This document shows positions 39,004 through 47,699 of a stretch of DNA of 64,000 bases, piece after piece. Origin of the DNA: WHTX01 sp038255145 (GTDB lineage Bacteria; Actinomycetota; Acidimicrobiia; Acidimicrobiales; CAIXPF01). A program made the position numbers and the translations under genes. The notes beneath the pieces were generated by a model. The model saw only the letters and a list, made by a program, of their open reading frames with translations. It had not been told where the DNA came from and did not search any database. Positions within the stretch are counted from its first letter, which is position 1. Every line of letters starts with the position of its first letter. Location of the stretch: positions 124,001 through 188,000 of the forward strand of contig JBBSLP010000001.1 of assembly GCA_038255145.1 (NCBI GenBank), read 5' to 3'.

Positions 39004-40683
39004 GTGGCTGAAGCGTTGGCTGACCCCTCGGATGTGGACGCCCCGGCACCGACCGTGGGGGTGGGTTCACGTGATGACGTGGTCCGACGCCGCCGGGCCC
39101 TGGCCGACCTGCGCCGCATCCGCTCGACCCGCCGCACTGCGGCCGTTGACCGCTTCGACGTGTTCTACCGGGCCTACATCGCCTCCCTCATCGGGGGCCT
39201 GGGTGCCATCTGGGCCGTGCACATCTCCAACGACGCCAAGCTCAGCGCGGCGGCAACCGCCGACGTGGTGCGCCTGGGGCCGGCGTACTGCGGGCTGCTG
39301 CTGGCCGTGGCCATCACCATCGGCCTGCGCTCGGGCAGCCGGGGCGGGCCCGTCGCCGTCGAGGCCGCCGATGTGCGCCACGTGTTGCTCGCCCCCATCC
39401 CCGTGGGCGTGGCCCTGCGGGGCCCCGCCCTCAGGCAGCTGCGGTTCCTGGTCTTCGCCGCCGCCGTCGTCGGCGCCACCGGGGGGCTGTTCCTGGCCCA
39501 GCGCACCGGCGGCAACGTCGTCGGGTGGATCGCCTCCGCAGCGGCGTTCGCCGTGCTCAGCGTGGCCTTCGCCGTGGCCGCGGGCTGGCTGGCCTCGGGG
39601 CGCCGCCTCAAACCGGCCCTGGCCACGGCCATGGGGGGCGTCCTCATCGCCTGGTCGGTCGCCGACCTACGTGACCTGGTGCCCTCGCCCCTGACCGTGG
39701 TCGGCCGCCTGGTGGTGTGGCCGGCCCACTTCGACCCCCTACCCCTGGTCGCCGTGCCCGTGGTCGTGGTCCTGCTGGCGATCGGCCTGCGCCAACTGGA
39801 AGGGGTCTCCCTCGAGGCCCTGCAACGCCGCAGCGCCCTCATCGGCCAGCTCCGCTTCGCCGCCACCATGCGCGACCTGCGCACCGTCATGGTGCTGCGC
39901 CGCCAGCTCGTGCTCGAACAGGTGCGGCGGCGCCCGTGGCTCAGGCTGCCCACCCTGCCCGTGCCCGTGGTGGCCCGCGGCGTCCGTTCGGCCCTGCGCA
40001 CCCCGGCCAGCCGGGCCACCCGCATGCTCCTGCTCGTCTTCGCCGCCGCGGCCTGCGGCTGGGGGGTGTGGGCGGGCACCACGCCCTTGATGGTCGTGGG
40101 GGGCATGGCCGGCTTCCTCGTCAGCCTGGACGCGGGCGAGGCCCTGGCCGAGGAGCTCGACCACCCCACCATCCTCGACCTGGCCGCCCTGTCTCGCGAC
40201 CAGGTGCTCATGCTCCACCTGGTCGAGCCCCTGGTGCAGGTGGCGCTGTTCGCGGCGCTGGCCGTGGGCGCCCTGGCCCTGGCCGGCGCCACCTCGACCG
40301 GCCTCTCCGTGGCCGCGGCGACGGCGCTGTCCACCGTGGTGTGCGCCACGGCGGGCTCCACCATCAGCACGGTCAAGGGTGCCCCCGACCTGCTGTCCGA
40401 GTCGTCCAACGCCCTGGCCGTGCCCCCCGAGGCCGCCGGGTCGATGTTGCTGTTCCGCACCGCCCTGCCGCCGGCCGTGGCCATCGCCGGCTTCCTGCCC
40501 GTGGTGTTCGCCCACCGGGTGCTGTCCACCGGCGGGGACCCGGTGGCCACGGCGTGGAAGGTGTCCCTGATCCTGACCGTGCTCGTGGGTTCGGGCACGT
40601 TCACGTGGCTGCGCATGCGCACCGCCCTGCAGGAATCCATGAACGCGGCCACGTCGGGCCAGAGGCCCGGCTCGAGAACGTGA
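39004..40683 (+). CDS. ABC-type exporter membrane protein (polytopic permease-like)
   Basis: 559 residues from GTG 39004, with TAGCTT eight bases upstream (leaderless). After a ~55-residue soluble N-terminus there are about ten to twelve hydrophobic segments, e.g. YIASLIGGLGAIWAVHISND, YCGLLLAVAITIGLRSGSRG, FLVFAAAVVGATGGLFLAQR, LLVFAAAACGWGVWAGTTPL and LVEPLVQVALFAALAVGALA. DLLSESSNALAVPPEAAGSM lies between late helices. The protein family is not named with certainty (it resembles DUF6297-like actinobacterial membrane proteins). The downstream ATPase, 10 bases away, indicates the membrane half of an exporter. Confidence 0.8.
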   Translation: MAEALADPSDVDAPAPTVGVGSRDDVVRRRRALADLRRIRSTRRTAAVDRFDVFYRAYIASLIGGLGAIWAVHISNDAKLSAAATADVVRLGPAYCGLLLAVAITIGLRSGSRGGPVAVEAADVRHVLLAPIPVGVALRGPALRQLRFLVFAAAVVGATGGLFLAQRTGGNVVGWIASAAAFAVLSVAFAVAAGWLASGRRLKPALATAMGGVLIAWSVADLRDLVPSPLTVVGRLVVWPAHFDPLPLVAVPVVVVLLAIGLRQLEGVSLEALQRRSALIGQLRFAATMRDLRTVMVLRRQLVLEQVRRRPWLRLPTLPVPVVARGVRSALRTPASRATRMLLLVFAAAACGWGVWAGTTPLMVVGGMAGFLVSLDAGEALAEELDHPTILDLAALSRDQVLMLHLVEPLVQVALFAALAVGALALAGATSTGLSVAAATALSTVVCATAGSTISTVKGAPDLLSESSNALAVPPEAAGSMLLFRTALPPAVAIAGFLPVVFAHRVLSTGGDPVATAWKVSLILTVLVGSGTFTWLRMRTALQESMNAATSGQRPGSRT

Positions 40684-40693
40684 GGCAGCGCTG

Positions 40694-41401
40694 ATGGCGA
40701 AGCGACGTCGTACCAACGCCCCCCAGGCACCGGCCATGCTCGTGGCCGACGACCTGGGCAAGGACTACGGCGACCTGGTGGCCCTGCAGCCCACCGACCT
40801 GCAGATCCGCGCCGGCGAGTTCGTGGCCCTCATCGGCCACAACGGCTCGGGCAAGTCGACCCTGCTCAAGCTGTGCGCCGGGCTGCTCGACGCCAGCGAG
40901 GGCACCGTGTCCGTGGCCGGGCACCCCGTGGGCTCCGTCGGCGCCCGGGCCGCGCTGAGCTACCTACCCGACGACCCCGTGCTCTACGACGACCTGTCGC
41001 TGTGGGAGCACATCGAGTACCTGGCCCGCCTGCACGGCGCCAAGGACTGGGAGGCCAGGGCCGACCAGTTGCTGGCCGACTTCGGCCTCGAGGAGCGACG
41101 CGACGACCTGCCCGTGCGCTTCAGCCGCGGCCTGCGCCAGAAGACGGCCCTGGTGCTGGGCCTGGTGCGCCCCTTCGACGTCCTGCTGGTGGACGAGCCC
41201 TTCGTGGGCCTCGACGCCACCGGCAAGCAGGCCCTGCTCACCCGCTTCGCCGACCTGCACGCCGAGGGCGCCACCCTGGTGGTGGCCACCCACGACCTGC
41301 GCCTGCTCGAACTGGTCGATCGCTGCATCGCCCTGCGCGACGGCGAGATCGTCCACGACGGCCCCATCGACCCCAGCGAGGTCGTGGCCCTGGCCGGCTG
41401 A
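40694..41401 (+). CDS. ABC transporter ATP-binding protein
   Basis: 235 residues, 10 bases after the permease-like gene. Walker A is GHNGSGKST, the Q-loop region reads LSYLPDDPVLYDDLSLWEHI (Pro-Asp where Gln is usual, as in CcmA/NatA-like exporters), the signature is the non-standard FSRGLRQKTALVLGL, Walker B is VLLVDEPFVGLD and the H-loop VVATHDLRLLE. The LSxGxxQK-type signature with a gliding-like pattern is typical of ABC-2 exporters. It would power the adjacent membrane protein; substrate unknown. Confidence 0.93.
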   Translation: MAKRRRTNAPQAPAMLVADDLGKDYGDLVALQPTDLQIRAGEFVALIGHNGSGKSTLLKLCAGLLDASEGTVSVAGHPVGSVGARAALSYLPDDPVLYDDLSLWEHIEYLARLHGAKDWEARADQLLADFGLEERRDDLPVRFSRGLRQKTALVLGLVRPFDVLLVDEPFVGLDATGKQALLTRFADLHAEGATLVVATHDLRLLELVDRCIALRDGEIVHDGPIDPSEVVALAG

Positions 41402-41415
41402 ACGGCCCCCGAACC

Positions 41416-42705
41416 TCAGCCCGTGGGCACGGGGACCGGGGGCTGGCGGCGGACCATGGTGTAGGTGACGGCGGTGGCCACGATGAGCAGAGCCCCGAAG
41501 GCGGCGTTGCCCACGTTGACGCCCCCGTAGCCGAACACCGAGTACAGGGCGCCCGAGGACAGCCCGGCGAAGGCGCCCGAGCCGATCATGGCCAGGTCCC
41601 CCACGCCCTGGACCCCCACCCGCTGCTCGACGGGGAACTGGGCCACGATGAGGCTGGACGCGGCCACCACCCCGAAGGACCAGCCCAGGCCGACGAGGAA
41701 GTTGCCCACGAACACCCCGGCCCGGCCGTCGGCTGGGGTCATGGCCGCGGAGATGGCCCCGGCCGTGCACAGGGCACCGGACGCGTAGAGCATCGGGTAG
41801 CGACCGAAGCGGTCGGTCAGCCAGCCCACGATGGGCGAGAACAGGTACATGCCCCAGATGTGGAAGGCCATCATCAGGCCGATGACCCCCTGGGACTGAC
41901 CGCCCTCGTCCATGTGCAGGGGGGTCAGGGACATGACCCCGACCATGGTGAGCTGGGCCACGACCATGGCGGCCACGGCCAGGCGGGCGGCGGGGTTGGC
42001 CCAGATGAGACCCAGGGATTCGCGGGCGCTGGGACGGTCGGGGTGGTCCTCCCGCCGGCCCATGCCTCCCGCCACCTCGAGGGGGTCGGGGCGCAGCAGC
42101 AGTTCGACGATGGCCGCCGCGACCAGGAACATCAGGCCCGACATGAGGAACGAGCCGCTCTTCGGCGGCAGCCCCAGGTTCTCGCCGAAGTCGCTGGCGA
42201 TGCCCGACACCACCGAGCCCGTGGTCGAGCCGATGGCCGTGGCCCACACGATGAAGCTGATGGTGCGGCCCCGCCGGTCCTCCGCGGCCAGGTCCGACGC
42301 CGCGTAGCGGGTGGCCAGGTTGGCGGCGTTGCCGGCCCCGGCGCCCAGCACCCCCAGGCAGAGCAGGGGGAACGAACGGGTCACCGCGCCGAGCAGGGCG
42401 ATGCCCGCCCCCGAGGCTCCGATCAGGTAGCCGGTGCGCAACCCGGCCCGACGACCACGGCTGCTCATCAGCTTGGCCAGGGGGTAGGACACGGCGGCGG
42501 CGCCGATGGACAGGCACGAGGCCGCCACCGTGGCCAGGGCCGTGCTCCCCGTCAGGTCCTTGGCCAGCAGCGCGGTGACGATGTAGGTGGCGACCAGCCC
42601 CACCCCACCGGCGGCCTGGCTGGTCAGCAGCACCTTCACCGTGCGCTTCTGCACCGCGTCGCGGTCGTAGCCCCCCGGTGCCCCAGGCATCCCGATGCCG
42701 TTCAT
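41416..42705 (-). CDS. Major facilitator superfamily transporter (12 helices)
   Basis: About 429 residues from ATG 42705 (a GTG at 42732 is also in frame). Twelve hydrophobic segments can be traced. Motif A appears in the first half as LAKLMSSRGRRAGLRTGYL and in the second as GWLTDRFGRYPMLYASGAL. Others: GNAANLATRYAASDLAAEDR after helix 4, WATAIGSTTGSVVSGIASDF (motif C region) and SLIVAQFPVEQRVGVQGVGD. This looks like the QacA-unrelated 'MFS_1' exporter group common in actinobacteria; direction and substrate are unknown. It converges with the ABC gene 14 bases away. A perfect 7-bp inverted repeat lies upstream. Confidence 0.92.
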   Translation of the reverse strand: MNGIGMPGAPGGYDRDAVQKRTVKVLLTSQAAGGVGLVATYIVTALLAKDLTGSTALATVAASCLSIGAAAVSYPLAKLMSSRGRRAGLRTGYLIGASGAGIALLGAVTRSFPLLCLGVLGAGAGNAANLATRYAASDLAAEDRRGRTISFIVWATAIGSTTGSVVSGIASDFGENLGLPPKSGSFLMSGLMFLVAAAIVELLLRPDPLEVAGGMGRREDHPDRPSARESLGLIWANPAARLAVAAMVVAQLTMVGVMSLTPLHMDEGGQSQGVIGLMMAFHIWGMYLFSPIVGWLTDRFGRYPMLYASGALCTAGAISAAMTPADGRAGVFVGNFLVGLGWSFGVVAASSLIVAQFPVEQRVGVQGVGDLAMIGSGAFAGLSSGALYSVFGYGGVNVGNAAFGALLIVATAVTYTMVRRQPPVPVPTG

Positions 42706-42721
42706 GTCGCCAGTCTGCACC

Positions 42722-42738
42722 CACGAGGGCACCTCGTG
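42722..42738. promoter_or_regulatory. Inverted repeat before the MFS gene
   Basis: Perfect arms cacgagg / cctcgtg around gca lie 17-33 bases before the MFS start and 33 bases past the stop side of the beta-propeller gene. It could be an operator or a small terminator for the upstream gene. Confidence 0.35.
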
Positions 42739-42770
42739 CCTGGTGTCAGGTCGTCAGGCTTCGGCCGGCG

Positions 42771-44366
42771 TCACGCGCCGGCGTCGCGCAGGGCGTACAT
42801 CCGACCGGCCCGGGTGCCCACGTAGATGCCGCCCCGCCACACCGCCGGGGTCGACTCGATGCACCCTCCGAGCTCGACCCGCCACAGCTCGGGTGGCTCG
42901 ACGTCGGGGTCGCGCAGGTCGAAGCCGTGCAGGACGCCGTTGCAGTCGCCCTGGACGAGCACGTCGTCGACGACGACGGGCGACTGCCAGGTGGGCCCGG
43001 GCAGTTCCTTGCGCCAGCGGACCCGTCCCGTGGCCCGGTCGACGCCGAGCACGAGGCCGCCGTTGGTGGCGGCGATGACCAGGTCGCCGTGGAGGGCCGG
43101 GGTGGCCCAGACGCCGTCGGGGCGGTCGTCGTGCACGGGCACCGACCACACCAGGGGATCGTGGGGTCGCCGGGGATCGAGCTTCACGAGCTGGCCCACC
43201 TGCCGGGACCGCTCGTTGCCCACCTCGTACTCGCTGGCCACGTAGAGCTGGCCCTCGTCGTCGATGACGACCGAGGCGTCGGTGTCGTCCCCGGTCCAGA
43301 AGCGCAGCGTGCGCGTCGGGGTGCCGCCCCGGGCCAGGGGGCCCAGGTCCCAACCCTGGACCAGGCCGGCCGAGTTGGCGAAGTACACCACCTCCCCCCA
43401 CCGGGCGACGGACCCCTCGATGGACACCGCCGACCCCCCGAAGTCGGCCAGCAGCTCGTCGTCCCAGCCCGGGGTGTTGAAGACCAGCTCGGGGGCCACG
43501 GTGACCTGGCCGTCGGCGTCGTAGCCGCGGTTGAGCTCGACCACGTGGAGCTGGCCGTTCTCGCCCCCCTCGATGAGCTGGCCGTCCACCACCAGGCCCG
43601 ACCCGTCCCAGTCGTCGTTCCACATGGTCGGCGACACGTCGTAGGCCCACAGCTTCCACAGCTCGCGCAGCTCACCGCCGTCGAAGCTGATGATGCGGAA
43701 GTAGTCGTCCCGGGAGCCGACGTAGAGCAGGGGGTAGCCGTCGGGGTCGACGCTGACCGAGCCCTTGATGAGGTCCCCGGTGACGAAGGGCTCGAACAGG
43801 GGGACCCCGGTGGCGGCGTCGAGCACGTGGAGGCGGTGGTCGTAGGCCCCGAAGGCCATGAGGGTGCGCCCGTCGCGCTCCCACACCGCGGGCTGCCCCG
43901 TCCACCCCGTGCCGCACCACGTGCTCGGGCCCGTGCCGTCGTCGGACTGCCCGCACAGGGCGCCGGCGGCCGGGTAGGTCCACCGCACCTGGGGCGCCGC
44001 CGGCACCGGCCCCTCGCCGTACCAGCTGCGGGTGGCGTTGCCCCGGAAGGTGAGCAGGCCCGCCACCGTCGACGAGATCGACCGGTTCGCGGCTGCGGCG
44101 GGGCCGGCCGGACCGGCGGTGGTCGCCGGCGCAGTGGCCGCGGACGCCGGTCCCGGTCCGGTCGTGGCGATGGCCGCGGGGACGACGGTCGCCGTGGGTA
44201 CGGTGCGCCCCGACGCCGATGCGCTCTGTGGTGAGACGCCAAGCGCCCCGTTGCCGGTGCCGTCGCCGGCCGACACGGACACGGACACGGCGGCGTCGAC
44301 GGTGCCGCAGGCCGCCGAGCACGCCATCAGCGCCACGAGCCCAGCGATGTACGTCCTGACCAGCAC
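42771..44366 (-). CDS. PQQ-type beta-propeller lipoprotein
   Basis: 531 residues. The signal peptide ends with a lipobox-like ACSAAC (Cys about 16-20), so it is probably a lipoprotein. An Ala/Thr/Pro-rich linker runs to about residue 95. The propeller begins at LLTFRGNATRSWYGEGP and shows repeated blades of the outer-membrane BamB / quinoprotein dehydrogenase type: YDHRLHVLDAATGVPLFEPF, GSVSVDPDGYPLLYVGSRDD, GDLVIAATNGGLVLGVDRAT, WQSPVVVDDVLVQGDCNGVL and STPAVWRGGIYVGTRAGRMY. The catalytic Asp/Glu set and PQQ-specific residues of true alcohol dehydrogenases are not obvious, so a structural or binding role outside the membrane is more likely. Confidence 0.88.
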   Translation of the reverse strand: MLVRTYIAGLVALMACSAACGTVDAAVSVSVSAGDGTGNGALGVSPQSASASGRTVPTATVVPAAIATTGPGPASAATAPATTAGPAGPAAAANRSISSTVAGLLTFRGNATRSWYGEGPVPAAPQVRWTYPAAGALCGQSDDGTGPSTWCGTGWTGQPAVWERDGRTLMAFGAYDHRLHVLDAATGVPLFEPFVTGDLIKGSVSVDPDGYPLLYVGSRDDYFRIISFDGGELRELWKLWAYDVSPTMWNDDWDGSGLVVDGQLIEGGENGQLHVVELNRGYDADGQVTVAPELVFNTPGWDDELLADFGGSAVSIEGSVARWGEVVYFANSAGLVQGWDLGPLARGGTPTRTLRFWTGDDTDASVVIDDEGQLYVASEYEVGNERSRQVGQLVKLDPRRPHDPLVWSVPVHDDRPDGVWATPALHGDLVIAATNGGLVLGVDRATGRVRWRKELPGPTWQSPVVVDDVLVQGDCNGVLHGFDLRDPDVEPPELWRVELGGCIESTPAVWRGGIYVGTRAGRMYALRDAGA

Positions 44367-44447
44367 GATCGTGATCGTAGAGAGGCGTCATCGCCAGGTG
44401 GTCGATGGTCGAGCGCCGTTCGCCTGCCGACCCCGCCCGGGGCGGGA

Positions 44448-44882
44448 TCAGTCGGCCGAGGCCACCTCGATGTCGATGCGGTCCGATGTGTGCAACGAGC
44501 AGTAGCCCGACAGGGAGACGGCCTCGGCGAAGCGACGGGTGACCCGCTCTCCCGGGGCCACGGTCAGTGGTCCCACCCGGTGGGTGCGGTCGTCGTGGTT
44601 GACGACCACCAGCCGGTCACGCAACCCCAGGCGCAGGTCGGCGGGGAGCAGGGCCACGTCCTCACCGGCGGCCACCCGCAGGGCGGTGCCGGCAGGGATG
44701 TCGATGACCAGGTCGATGCCGTCGGGCTGGTCCACCACCCGGCTGATGGCCAGGGGCACCAGCACCAGGGCGGCCGCGGCAGCGGCGAACAGGGCCAGGG
44801 TCCGCCGGATCCGGCGGCGGCCGGCCCGGGCACCCGGGGCCACAGCTACCTGAGATGGGGACGGGGCCCCGGTGACCGTCAC
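44448..44882 (-). CDS. Small membrane-anchored cupredoxin-like protein
   Basis: 144 residues from GTG 44882, chosen because TACGCT lies six bases before it. The hydrophobic anchor is RTLALFAAAAAALVLVPLAI. The outer part (IDLVIDIPAGTALRVAAGED, LRDRLVVVNHDDRTHRVGPL, VAPGERVTRRFAEAVSLSGY, CSLHTSDRIDIEV) has the strand order, NHDxxxH-type loop and C-x-x-H end of cupredoxins, with a possible Cu site of His (NHDDRTH), Cys and His (CSLH). This is pattern matching only. It might serve as an electron-transfer or copper protein outside the cell. The 81-base gap to the propeller gene shows no other feature. Confidence 0.7.
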   Translation of the reverse strand: MTVTGAPSPSQVAVAPGARAGRRRIRRTLALFAAAAAALVLVPLAISRVVDQPDGIDLVIDIPAGTALRVAAGEDVALLPADLRLGLRDRLVVVNHDDRTHRVGPLTVAPGERVTRRFAEAVSLSGYCSLHTSDRIDIEVASAD

Positions 44883-44888
44883 CGTCAG

Positions 44889-44894
44889 AGCGTA
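44889..44894 (-). promoter_or_regulatory. -10 box of a leaderless promoter
   Basis: TACGCT on the minus strand ends six bases before the GTG at 44882, the same box and spacing as at 18645-18650. Confidence 0.5.
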
Positions 44895-44970
44895 CCCTGC
44901 GTCGCAGTGGCGGACGTCACGATCTGCGGGCCCCTGCTGGGGCCGTCGAGGACCCACCCCGGGGGCGACC

Positions 44971-46635
44971 ATGGGCACGTACAAGCAGGAAGTGGTGGCA
45001 TCGGCAGGGGTGGTGGCGGCCAACCACCCCCTGGCCAGTGCCGCAGGGATCGAGGTGTTGGCTGCGGGCGGCAACGCCGTGGCCACGCTGTTCACCCTGT
45101 CCGTCGTCGAGCCCATGATGGTCGGCCCCCTGGGTGCGGGCTTCTTCGTCTACCGCAGTCCCGACGGCACCGTGGTCACCCTCGACGACTACGCCGTGGT
45201 GCCCGGGGCGGCCACGGCCACCACGTATGACCCCCTGCCCGGCAGCCTGGAGAACGAGACCACGGACGGGGCCAACGCCGTGGGCCACCGGGCCGCGGCC
45301 GTGCCCGGCGCCCTGGCCGGGTGGTGCGCCATGCTCGACGCCCACGGCACCCTCCCCCTGGCCGAGGTCATGGCCCCGGCCATCGCCCACGCCGAGCGGG
45401 GCTACCGGGCCACCCCCTACCTGGCCCAGGCCGTGGACGAGTCGCCCGAGCTGGCCCGGTTCCCGGCCTCGGCCGCGGTGTTCCAAACCGGCGGCGTGCC
45501 CCTGGCCGCCGGCGACCGGGTGCGGCCCACCGACCTGGCCCGCACCCTGCGGTTGATCGCCGAGGGCGGGGCCGAGGTGCTGTACCGGGGCCCGGTGGGG
45601 GCCGCGGTGGTGGCCGAGTGCGAGGCCGCCGGCGGCTGGATCAGCCCGGCCGACCTCGACGGCTACCGGCTGCACTGGCGCGAGCCGGTAGCGGGCACCT
45701 ACCGGGGGGCGGAGATCGCGTCGATGCGGCCGGCGTCCTCGGGTGGGACCCATGTGGTGCAGATCCTCAACCTGCTCGAGGGTTTCGACGTGCGCGGGCG
45801 GGGCTTCGGCACGGTGGCCTCCACCCACCTGTTCCTCGAGGCCCTGAAGCTGGCCTTCGCCGACCGTACCTGCTACCTGGCCGACCCCGAGTCCACCGAC
45901 GTGCCCGTGGAGTGGCTGGCGTCCGTGGCCTACGCCACCTCCCGCCGCGGCGACCTCGACCTGACCCGGGCGTCGCACTTCTCGGCCGGCGCCGCCCCGG
46001 GCCTGGCCGGGGAGGGTGACTGCACCACCCATGTGACCGTGGCCGACGGTGCCGGGGGCATCGTCACCACCACCCAGACCATCAACTCGCTGTTCGGGTC
46101 GCGGGTGACGGTGCCGGGCACGGGGTTGTTCCTCAACAACTGCATGTTCCTCATGGACCCGGTGCCGGGGCGGACCAACTCGGTGGCCCCGGGCAAGCGG
46201 GTGCTGTCTTCCATGTCGCCCACCATCGTCAGCCGGGGCGGGCGGCCGTGGTTCGCCCTGGGCACACCGGGTGGCAACCGCATCTTCGCCGCCGTCACCC
46301 AGGCCATCATCAACGTCGTCGACCACGGCATGACCCTGCAGGAGGCGGTCGAGGCCCCCCGGGTGTGGACGCTGGGGGCCACCGTGCTGGTGGAGGACGG
46401 CTTCGCCGACCTGTCGGGCCTGGTCACCGGCCTGGAGGCCCTGGGCCACGTGATCGAGGTCGTGCCCAAGGTGGCCGGGGGCATGAACGGGGTGCTGCTC
46501 GACGACGACGGCCTGGTGCACGGGGCCGCGTGCTGGCGGGCCGACGGTTCCCCCATCGGCCTGTCCGGTGGCCTGGCCCGCATGGTCGGCGAAGCCCTGC
46601 CCCTCGGCCCCCGAGGCACCGGTCTCTCCCGCTGA
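44971..46635 (+). CDS. Gamma-glutamyltransferase family (Ntn hydrolase), cytoplasmic form
   Basis: 554 residues from ATG 44971 with GGGGG ten bases upstream. GGT-family features: VVAANHPLASAAGIEVLAAGGNAVAT at the start, PGALAGWCAMLDAHGTLPLA, RPASSGGTHVVQILNLLEGF and, at the autoprocessing site, GDCTTHVTVADGAGGIVTTT, where the Thr of TTH becomes the new N-terminal nucleophile. SLFGSRV and SMSPTIV ... FALGTPGG follow in the small subunit. No signal peptide is present, unlike periplasmic glutathione-degrading GGT, and mycothiol rather than glutathione is expected in this lineage. The substrate may be another gamma-glutamyl amide or a related acyl compound. Confidence 0.9.
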   Translation: MGTYKQEVVASAGVVAANHPLASAAGIEVLAAGGNAVATLFTLSVVEPMMVGPLGAGFFVYRSPDGTVVTLDDYAVVPGAATATTYDPLPGSLENETTDGANAVGHRAAAVPGALAGWCAMLDAHGTLPLAEVMAPAIAHAERGYRATPYLAQAVDESPELARFPASAAVFQTGGVPLAAGDRVRPTDLARTLRLIAEGGAEVLYRGPVGAAVVAECEAAGGWISPADLDGYRLHWREPVAGTYRGAEIASMRPASSGGTHVVQILNLLEGFDVRGRGFGTVASTHLFLEALKLAFADRTCYLADPESTDVPVEWLASVAYATSRRGDLDLTRASHFSAGAAPGLAGEGDCTTHVTVADGAGGIVTTTQTINSLFGSRVTVPGTGLFLNNCMFLMDPVPGRTNSVAPGKRVLSSMSPTIVSRGGRPWFALGTPGGNRIFAAVTQAIINVVDHGMTLQEAVEAPRVWTLGATVLVEDGFADLSGLVTGLEALGHVIEVVPKVAGGMNGVLLDDDGLVHGAACWRADGSPIGLSGGLARMVGEALPLGPRGTGLSR

Positions 46636-46697
46636 CGTACGCTGCGGCGTCACGAGGTGGCGCGGCAACGCGACGCCCGAGCGCCGGGGGGTTGCAC

Positions 46698-47699
46698 GTG
46701 GCTGGGGACTTCACCATCGGGATCGGGACCGTCGGGGCCGGGCTGTGGTTCAGCTACGACGGCGGTGGCGCCTGGCGCCACATCCAGAAGCGCATCAACC
46801 CCGAGGGCAACGTCCGCGCCCTCCAGGTCGACCCCCAGAACCCCAAGCGCATCCTGGCCGTGTCCGACCGCACCGGCATCCTGGCCAGCGAGGACGGCGG
46901 CTACCGCTGGGAGCTGCTGTCCGACGCCCCCGGTGACCAGGAGATCTGGTCCCTGGGCATCGACCCCGTCGACGCCGACCGCATCTACGTCGGCTCCCGC
47001 CCCGGCGGCTTCCGCTCCAAGGACGGCGGGAGGACGTTCACCCCCATGGACATGGGGGTGGGCGACCAGTGCCCCATCGGCGTGCCCCGCACCACCAACA
47101 TGGTGGTCGACCCCCGCGACCACGACACCATCTGGGCCGGCATCGAGGTCGACGGCCTGTACCGCAGCGACGACGGCGGCGACTCGTGGCGCCACCTCGA
47201 CGACATCGGCCCCACCCCCTTCCACGGTGACATCCACGGCCTGGTCGTGCGGCGCACCGACGGCAACGGCCACGCCTCGGTGCACACCACCACCCCCTTC
47301 GGCATGGCCACCAGCACCGACGACGGGGCCAGCTGGTCGTGGCACGAGTTCGACGGCTTCGACCGGGGCAGCGGCCTGCCCCACGCCTACTGCCGGGGCG
47401 TGTTCGTGGCCCCGGGGGACCCGAACACCATGCTGGTGGGGGTGGGTGACTACATCCCCGGCCGCGTCGGGGCCATCGAGCGGTCGACAGACGGCGGGGC
47501 CAGCTGGACCCGGGTCGAGCTGCCCGTGGAGCCCAACTCCACCGTGTACTGGATGGCCATGCACCCCGAGGTCCCCGGTGTGGTCGCCGCCGCCAGCATC
47601 TTCGGCCAGGTCTTCGTCAGCGAGGACGCCGGCGCCACCTGGGACAAGCTGTCCGACGAGTTCGGTGAGATCCGCGCCGTCAGCCTGTCCCCCAGTTGA
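46698..47699 (+). CDS. BNR/Asp-box beta-propeller protein
   Basis: 333 residues from GTG 46698, eight bases after GGGGGG. Six or seven blades repeat a 'YxxxDGGxxW' Asp-box: GLWFSYDGGGAWRHIQKRIN, GILASEDGGYRWELLSDAPG, GGFRSKDGGRTFTPMDMGVG, GLYRSDDGGDSWRHLDDIGP, MATSTDDGASWSWHEFDGFD, IERSTDGGASWTRVELPVEP and VFVSEDAGATWDKLSDEFGE. This is the sialidase/Vps10/Ycf48-like propeller fold. It lacks a signal peptide and sialidase catalytic residues, so enzyme activity is unlikely. It may act as a scaffold or exported binding module. The next gene starts inside its stop (TTGA), so the two are coupled. Confidence 0.88.
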   Translation: MAGDFTIGIGTVGAGLWFSYDGGGAWRHIQKRINPEGNVRALQVDPQNPKRILAVSDRTGILASEDGGYRWELLSDAPGDQEIWSLGIDPVDADRIYVGSRPGGFRSKDGGRTFTPMDMGVGDQCPIGVPRTTNMVVDPRDHDTIWAGIEVDGLYRSDDGGDSWRHLDDIGPTPFHGDIHGLVVRRTDGNGHASVHTTTPFGMATSTDDGASWSWHEFDGFDRGSGLPHAYCRGVFVAPGDPNTMLVGVGDYIPGRVGAIERSTDGGASWTRVELPVEPNSTVYWMAMHPEVPGVVAAASIFGQVFVSEDAGATWDKLSDEFGEIRAVSLSPS

